Below, piece by piece: positions 6,829-11,163 of a stretch of 11,163 nucleotides of DNA. A program made the translations under genes and the position numbers. Location: the NCBI GenBank assembly GCA_030740295.1, contig JASLXP010001145.1, forward strand, positions 1-11,163, in the 5' to 3' direction. The stretch's first letter is position 1. Every line of letters starts with the position of its first letter. This DNA is from Planctomycetota bacterium (lineage in GTDB: Bacteria; Planctomycetota; PUPC01; JACPCR01). Below the pieces are notes generated by a model. That model was not told the origin of the DNA. It saw nothing but the letters and a program-made list of their open reading frames with translations, and did no database searches.

Positions 6829-7692
6829 CTACAAAAAAGCCTTCACGTGGTCGATGATCTCCTTGACATCCTCGAGAACGTAATGTCCTGCATCTTTATA
6901 GGTGTGCACGACCGCGTTTGGAAAGCGTCGAATCCATTCGTCACGGAAATGAACGCTGAAAACGAAATCTCTCTCGCCCCAGCAGATCAGCATCGGTCTG
7001 TCTCCGAGCTTTGTTAATCCTTCCTGGATTTCTGTCACCAGGTCGTAGCTTGGGTCGCCTTCTTTGAGTGGGATGTCCTGCACGAAACGGTGCGTCGCTA
7101 TTCGGTTGTTCCATGAATCGTATGGCTCGATAAACCTTCGCTTGACCACGGTCGGCATTGGATGGCGTTTACAGCAGACCATCGCTGCAACACGTGCAAA
7201 AGCGTTGAAACGGCGAATCAGGAACCCGCCCAGATGCGTGTTGCGTCCCAGCCACAAAGCGAGGGGGAAACGCTTGGTAGACGGCAGGTGAAACGCGCTC
7301 GTGTTCAGCACTACGATCTTCTTGATGCGGTCGGGATACTTCGTCATGTATCCCATCCCGATTATGCCTCCCCAGTCGTGAACGATGAAAGTTATCCTGG
7401 ATCGGATGTCGAGATATTCGAGCAGTGCCTCGAGATCGTCGATGCGGCTCTGAAGGCGGTATTCGTACCGGCTGTCGTCCGGCTTATCCGAACGCCCGCA
7501 GCCGATGTGGTCGGGAACGATGCAGCGGTGTGTATTGCGCAGTGCGAGCACTACATTACGGTAATAAAACGACCAGGTCGGATTGCCGTGCACCATGACG
7601 ACTGGGTCGCCTTCACCTTCGTCGAGGTAATGAAGCCGCAGGCCGTTGCGTTCGAAGTAATGGCCCTCGAAAGGGTAGAGATCGTCTACCAT
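6829..7692 (-). CDS. oleB: OleB-like alpha/beta hydrolase (haloalkane dehalogenase fold, beta-lactone decarboxylase)
   Basis: A 287-residue cytoplasmic alpha/beta hydrolase of the haloalkane-dehalogenase-like family. Asp106 in IVHDWGG is the nucleophile, with Trp107 beside it. HGNPTWSFYYRN (35-46) carries the oxyanion-hole Asn. Asp242 in GERDFVF is the likely acid and His270 in DAGHYVLED the base. OleB enzymes decarboxylate the cis-beta-lactone made by OleC, giving a long-chain cis-olefin and CO2; they were first named as dehalogenases. The OleB reading rests on the fold together with position: its ATG at 7692 overlaps the last bases of oleA (the shared ATGGTAG gives a 7-base overlap), implying translational coupling. 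A GGGACTGGA segment just upstream can serve as ribosome site. A true haloalkane dehalogenase or epoxide-hydrolase-like activity cannot be excluded from sequence alone. The amidohydrolase gene follows after 31 bp; no OleC is adjacent on that side. Confidence 0.82.
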   Translation of the reverse strand: MVDDLYPFEGHYFERNGLRLHYLDEGEGDPVVMVHGNPTWSFYYRNVVLALRNTHRCIVPDHIGCGRSDKPDDSRYEYRLQSRIDDLEALLEYLDIRSRITFIVHDWGGIIGMGYMTKYPDRIKKIVVLNTSAFHLPSTKRFPLALWLGRNTHLGGFLIRRFNAFARVAAMVCCKRHPMPTVVKRRFIEPYDSWNNRIATHRFVQDIPLKEGDPSYDLVTEIQEGLTKLGDRPMLICWGERDFVFSVHFRDEWIRRFPNAVVHTYKDAGHYVLEDVKEIIDHVKAFL

Positions 7693-8729
7693 TCCAGTCC
7701 CAGCATGAGACAGTTGAGACCGCTGCCGATACCAAGGAACGCCACCTTCTGTCCGGCCTGAATCTCCTCACGCTCCTCCGCCAGGGCCGCGGTGAGAGGC
7801 AGAGAAACCGTCCCAATGTTGCCGAGGTACTCGTAGGTCGTGAAGTCCTTCTCGGCAGGGATGCGCAGGTTCTTGAGAATCTCTGCCTGGTGGCTCGAAC
7901 CAACCTGGTGACAGATGACACGGTCGACATCCGCTGGAGACCAGTCGAGCTCGGCAAGAAATGTCTTCCACGTCTTGTGACCGAGTTCCACACCGTATTT
8001 CAAAACGTCAACAGACTCGGTCATCATGGTCTGCTGATACGAAGAGTCGGTGATCGGCTCCATCCCCCAGCGGCAGAGCGCGTGATGTTGCGGCTCCGTG
8101 CGGGTGACACCGCCGACGAGCTTATGACGATCCAATCCCGACATCTGCCGATCGGTCAGCAGCACTGCGACCGCGCCCGACCCGCCCGTCAGCGTGGCCA
8201 GTGCTGTCTTGAAAATATCCATGCTCTGTTCTTCGAGCATCTGATCGATCATGGCTTCATTAATCTCGCGGGCTGTTTCACATGAGACCACCAGCCCGGC
8301 CCGAATCTGGCCAAGCTCGATCATGTTGGCGACATTGATGATGCCGTTGAGCACGCCAAGGCACGCGTTGCTCAGGTCGTACAGGGCCGCGGTCGAATTG
8401 ACGCCAAGCCCCGCGGCCACGCGGCAGGCGGTCGCCGGCTCGAAATTCTCACGGCAAACGCCCGCGTAAATGAGGACATCCACATCGTTCGGTCGGACGC
8501 TCGATTCACTGAGCGCTTTATCGGCTGCGAGTGTGGCCCCCTTCGAAAGCGGATAATCGGGCTCCCACCACCGGCGCTCGTAGATGCCGGTAATCGTTTC
8601 GAGCTGGCCGACGGGAATATGCAACGCCTCGTAAAGCGGCCGGACACGTTCCTCGAGCTCCGCGGTGGTCACCACCACCGGGGCGAGTTCGTAGCCAATC
8701 GCATCAATGTAGACGTTGGAGTATTTCAT
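7686..8729 (-). CDS. oleA: OleA-like thiolase-superfamily enzyme (head-to-head acyl-CoA/ACP condensation)
   Basis: A 347-residue enzyme of the FabH/KAS III-OleA branch, full length for OleA. It performs a non-decarboxylative Claisen condensation of two activated fatty acyl chains to a beta-keto acid, the first step of long-chain olefin biosynthesis. The nucleophile is Cys123 (LSNACLGVLNG), with His274 (VICHQVG) and Asn304 (LGNIGTVSLP). Glu97 in NFEPATA falls where OleA proteins keep the glutamate that acts as base (Glu117 in X. campestris OleA, from memory); ordinary FabH lacks it, which favours OleA. Further OleA-like segments are GGVTRTE, LCRWG and GIGSGLNC near the C-terminus. The ATG at 8729 has only a weak ribosome site (GAGAT). 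It lies 21 bp after the stop of the PfaC-type dehydratase and overlaps oleB by 7 bases, so the three genes look like one transcript. An alternative is a specialised KAS III starter enzyme for the pfa-type synthase. Confidence 0.88.
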   Translation of the reverse strand: MKYSNVYIDAIGYELAPVVVTTAELEERVRPLYEALHIPVGQLETITGIYERRWWEPDYPLSKGATLAADKALSESSVRPNDVDVLIYAGVCRENFEPATACRVAAGLGVNSTAALYDLSNACLGVLNGIINVANMIELGQIRAGLVVSCETAREINEAMIDQMLEEQSMDIFKTALATLTGGSGAVAVLLTDRQMSGLDRHKLVGGVTRTEPQHHALCRWGMEPITDSSYQQTMMTESVDVLKYGVELGHKTWKTFLAELDWSPADVDRVICHQVGSSHQAEILKNLRIPAEKDFTTYEYLGNIGTVSLPLTAALAEEREEIQAGQKVAFLGIGSGLNCLMLGLEW

Positions 8730-8750
8730 TATCTCATTTCGCTGCAGCCT

Positions 8751-11163
8751 TCATCGAATCCTCAACGTAAAGTCTTTCATCTGGTAAATCACACGCCCGT
8801 CGACCGTCAGAAATCCGTCGGCCTTCATGAGCCGTTGGGCGTCGTCTACTTCACTCACAATGGCTTGGACGATCACTTTTTCGTCCGGAGGAATGACTTG
8901 GCCACGGTAGACCCACTCGTGTCTTTCGCCGACGGCAATGGTCTCGATTCGGCGACCCTCTTCCCAGCCCCAGCGGCGCAGGGCGAGTACTTTAAGAAGT
9001 TGCAGGAAGGATTCCAGCCCCAACGATCCGGGGATGACCGGATCCTGGAAGAAGTGCGCTTTGAAGAACCATGATTCGGGCCGGACCTCCAGGCTGCCCT
9101 GAATGTAACCGAGCCCGGCCGGCCCGCCATCAGGCACAAACAGGTCCACCCGATCGATCATACGAAGCATCTCGTCCGGGTAAGGGTGAGACCCCGGAAA
9201 CTCGAACGTCTCAGCCCGATCGGCCTCCGCCGCTGCAGGCGCATAGAGCACGGCATCGCGAATCCCGACCTGATTCGCCAGTGCTTCCTTTGAAAAGAAC
9301 CCGAAATAAGTATCGCCCTTGTAGACCGTGCGATCCTCGCAGGTCATCTCCATATCAAAATTCTGAATGATCATGCCGCCCGACTGCGAGACGTTGGTCA
9401 TCTTCACCCGCGTGGTCAGCGTGCCCATGTTCGGATGAATCGCCTCGAATTGCGTCGCCGACCCTCCAAGGTTTCGAAAGGAAAGATCGTTATCACTCGT
9501 CAGCGCGGACCCGCAATAGGCCGCCAGCCAGCCGCAAGGCTGCAGCGCGATCTCCAGCAGCACCGCGAACGGCATGTCCTGATGCGCGTTGGATGCAAAG
9601 TACCAACCATCCGGCGGAATATCATACTGTGCCACCGCAACCGGCCCCGACTCCAGCACCCACGGCTCACCTTCCACTTCGGTAATCCGATCGAGAAACT
9701 GGTAGGGCGGCCCCGGCAGACGGGCAATCACTCGTTCTTCGTCAAAAGCCTCATATCGCTCCCCGAACGCCTCCGAAGGCTTCCCAACAGCAAAAGCAAG
9801 GATCTGTTCATGGGAGTAGATGGCCGGTTGGCGATCGTACTCAATGCCGGATTCTGGATGCTCGAAGCTCGATGCCGCAACTCCTGATTCCTGATTCCTG
9901 ATCCCTGATTCTCGATTCCACACTCTCTCAACCTTCTCCCGATCCATCCCCGCCAACTGGCACGTCATATTAGTGATTTCCACAATCGGTTTTTCATCCG
10001 AGAACATGAGCGCATCCACAATCACGAACGGCTCGGGCCGGTAGCCGATCTCCTTCAACGTTACCTGATACGTCGCCTGCTTCGTGGACTCGATCACCTG
10101 CCCCCTGCACTTGAGTGTGCTGGCCACGCCCGGGATGGGCTGATAGGCCAGATCGCCCTCTTCGCCGATCCATCCCATTCGAAGCAAAAAGATGCGAAGC
10201 GTGTGCATGCAGCACTCATACATCAGCGTGCCCGGCATGACCATGTCGTCGACGAAGTGGCAGGTGAGAAACCAATCGTCCGGGTGAATGTCGAGCTCCG
10301 CGGTGATCTGCCCAATCCCGAAGCGTCCGCCTTGAGGGTCAAGCTTCGAAACCCGATCGACCAGTCGCATGCGCCCACCCGGCAAAGTGACCGGATGCTG
10401 GATGGGAATGCCATCGAACTGCGGCCCGAAGCAACCGGCAAGATCCCCATTTCGTAAGGCTGTCACCTTTTCATCCGAATAAGACTCAATCTGCATTGGC
10501 ACCAGTGGCCGCCAGCCTTCGGGCGTTTTGCCGGGCATGGCTTGCATCTGGAATTCGGTGTGAACGATGCCGACGCCGGCCGCGAGTTCGGCCTCGGTAA
10601 AGAAGCCTGCACAACCATTCTCCATGCTGAGCAGCGGCTTGCTGTTGACCGTGCCTTCAAAGCGGAAATGAAAAAACCAGGTCTGTCCGTGCTGGAAGAA
10701 TCGGTCAATATGGATTTCGTAATGAATGACATTGCCCGGCTCAGGCAGTTCGTCGTGAAACGTGACCTGCGCATCCAGCAACCGGTAAACCGCCTCGCCT
10801 CTGGTCTCAAAATCGATGCCGAGGTAGCCGGATAAGAACAGATCCGCCTGGCCGGCTTCAACGGCAATACAAGTCGGAATGCGGTTGCAGTCGAGATACC
10901 ACGAATCAGGATGAATATCGTGCTCGGTCACCACACGTCCCTGCGTCATCGAACGTGCTTCTCCTTCTATTTCGAGGATGCGGTCGGCCAGCATAAGCGG
11001 TTCATCCGGCAGGCGGACCCGCGTTGGGAAACTGTCTGCTTCGGCGAATTCCTGCCCGAGAGCGATGCCGATCTTCCCGATGGCGAATTCCATGCATGCG
11101 GCGCGATCAAGCGCGGGGAGTTTGAGAGGGGGAGTTTGAGAGGGGGAGAGGGGGAGAGGGGGA
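8751..11163 (-). CDS. PfaC-type multidomain FabA-like dehydratase of a PUFA/secondary-lipid synthase (5' part beyond window)
   Basis: About 803 residues are visible and the frame stays open to the window edge. Numbered from the Met at 11093, four hotdog units appear. Unit 1 (about 20-180) holds RVRLPDEPLMLADRI and GQADLFLSGYLGIDF and lacks a catalytic His. Unit 2 (about 235-390) has CHFVDDMVMPG with His279 and Glu293, 14 residues apart as in the FabA dyad. Unit 3 (about 455-615) has MPFAVLLEIALQPCGWLAAY, with Asn at the His position. Unit 4 (about 635-780) has KAHFFQDPVIPGSLGLESF with His680 and Glu694. The order is degenerate-active, degenerate-active, as in PfaC, which dehydrates beta-hydroxyacyl-ACP during polyunsaturated fatty acid synthesis. 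Units 1 and 3 share a leader, EFAIGKIGIALG and AFAVGKPSEAFG, and similarity begins before Met 11093; that Met is therefore probably internal and ketosynthase-type domains should lie upstream. The linkers at about 393-420 and before residue 1 are repeat-derived. It lies 21 bp upstream of oleA. Confidence 0.87.
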   Translation of the reverse strand, partial: PPLPLSPSQTPPLKLPALDRAACMEFAIGKIGIALGQEFAEADSFPTRVRLPDEPLMLADRILEIEGEARSMTQGRVVTEHDIHPDSWYLDCNRIPTCIAVEAGQADLFLSGYLGIDFETRGEAVYRLLDAQVTFHDELPEPGNVIHYEIHIDRFFQHGQTWFFHFRFEGTVNSKPLLSMENGCAGFFTEAELAAGVGIVHTEFQMQAMPGKTPEGWRPLVPMQIESYSDEKVTALRNGDLAGCFGPQFDGIPIQHPVTLPGGRMRLVDRVSKLDPQGGRFGIGQITAELDIHPDDWFLTCHFVDDMVMPGTLMYECCMHTLRIFLLRMGWIGEEGDLAYQPIPGVASTLKCRGQVIESTKQATYQVTLKEIGYRPEPFVIVDALMFSDEKPIVEITNMTCQLAGMDREKVERVWNRESGIRNQESGVAASSFEHPESGIEYDRQPAIYSHEQILAFAVGKPSEAFGERYEAFDEERVIARLPGPPYQFLDRITEVEGEPWVLESGPVAVAQYDIPPDGWYFASNAHQDMPFAVLLEIALQPCGWLAAYCGSALTSDNDLSFRNLGGSATQFEAIHPNMGTLTTRVKMTNVSQSGGMIIQNFDMEMTCEDRTVYKGDTYFGFFSKEALANQVGIRDAVLYAPAAAEADRAETFEFPGSHPYPDEMLRMIDRVDLFVPDGGPAGLGYIQGSLEVRPESWFFKAHFFQDPVIPGSLGLESFLQLLKVLALRRWGWEEGRRIETIAVGERHEWVYRGQVIPPDEKVIVQAIVSEVDDAQRLMKADGFLTVDGRVIYQMKDFTLRIR
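9883..9917. repeat. Heptamer tandem repeat inside the dehydratase linker
   Basis: Five consecutive 7-bp units on the plus strand: CCTGATT, CCTGATT, CCTGATC, CCTGATT, CTCGATT. Just to the left are two GCTCGA copies (9860-9865 and 9867-9872). The tract lies within the coding sequence and, on the minus strand, encodes the NRESGIRNQESG segment joining hotdog units 2 and 3. Confidence 0.9.
11115..11163. repeat. Tandem G/A-rich repeats at the window edge
   Basis: On the plus strand a 14-bp unit, GGGGAGTTTGAGAG, occurs twice in perfect tandem (11115-11128 and 11129-11142). It is followed by two copies of the 8-bp unit GGGGAGAG (11143-11158) and a partial third to the edge. The 8-mer equals the 14-mer without its internal TTTGAG. 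Read on the minus strand in the frame of the dehydratase, the tract has no stop and encodes a Pro/Leu/Ser/Thr-rich linker. Confidence 0.9.

Noticed and set aside
7162..7761. 199-codon plus-strand frame opposite oleB
   Set aside because: It is the antisense shadow of a gene with a complete catalytic triad and has no recognisable protein features.
9883..9917. CRISPR-like array
   Set aside because: The units are 7 bp and directly abutting with no spacers, and lie inside a coding sequence.

Overview
The window carries eight protein genes and the cut-off 5' part of a ninth. Gene content suggests a member of the Planctomycetota-Verrucomicrobiota-Lentisphaerota group. The signs are a secreted sulfatase with appended HEAT-like and beta-sandwich regions, a secreted SGNH hydrolase, a Tat-exported amidohydrolase and an ole/pfa-type lipid locus. 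This placement is inference from gene style, not from a marker gene.

Left part (1-1923): two adjacent STAS-domain genes on the minus strand (the first cut by the window edge) look like anti-sigma-factor antagonists. The second has a convincing sigma70-type promoter. Divergent from them is a plus-strand gene for a stand-alone GspE/MshE N-terminal domain with a long acidic tail and no ATPase. Together they look like a small signalling module, not a secretion operon.

Middle part (1931-5771): a minus-strand sulfatase and a plus-strand SGNH hydrolase diverge from a 151-bp intergenic region. Both have Sec-type signal peptides, so they probably act outside the cytoplasm, plausibly on sulfated and acylated polysaccharides. 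The sulfatase has an unusual active-site signature, CRPSL where CxPSR is usual. Each gene converges on its outer neighbour with a gap of under 10 bp.

Right part (5781-11163): a tight minus-strand gene row, reading right to left. First comes a multidomain FabA-like dehydratase of the PfaC (polyunsaturated fatty acid synthase) type. It is open to the window edge, so its N-terminal domains lie outside. Next are OleA (thiolase-fold head-to-head condensing enzyme), OleB (alpha/beta hydrolase, beta-lactone decarboxylase family, start overlapping the oleA stop) and a Tat-type amidohydrolase. The most interesting reading is a lipid locus where a PUFA-synthase-like machine makes acyl chains that OleA joins head to head into long, possibly polyunsaturated, hydrocarbons or ketones. 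OleC and OleD, needed for olefins, are not in the window. Two linkers of the dehydratase are built from short tandem repeats.

No tRNA, rRNA, CRISPR array, insertion sequence or other mobile element was seen. No gene-free stretch exceeds about 150 bp.
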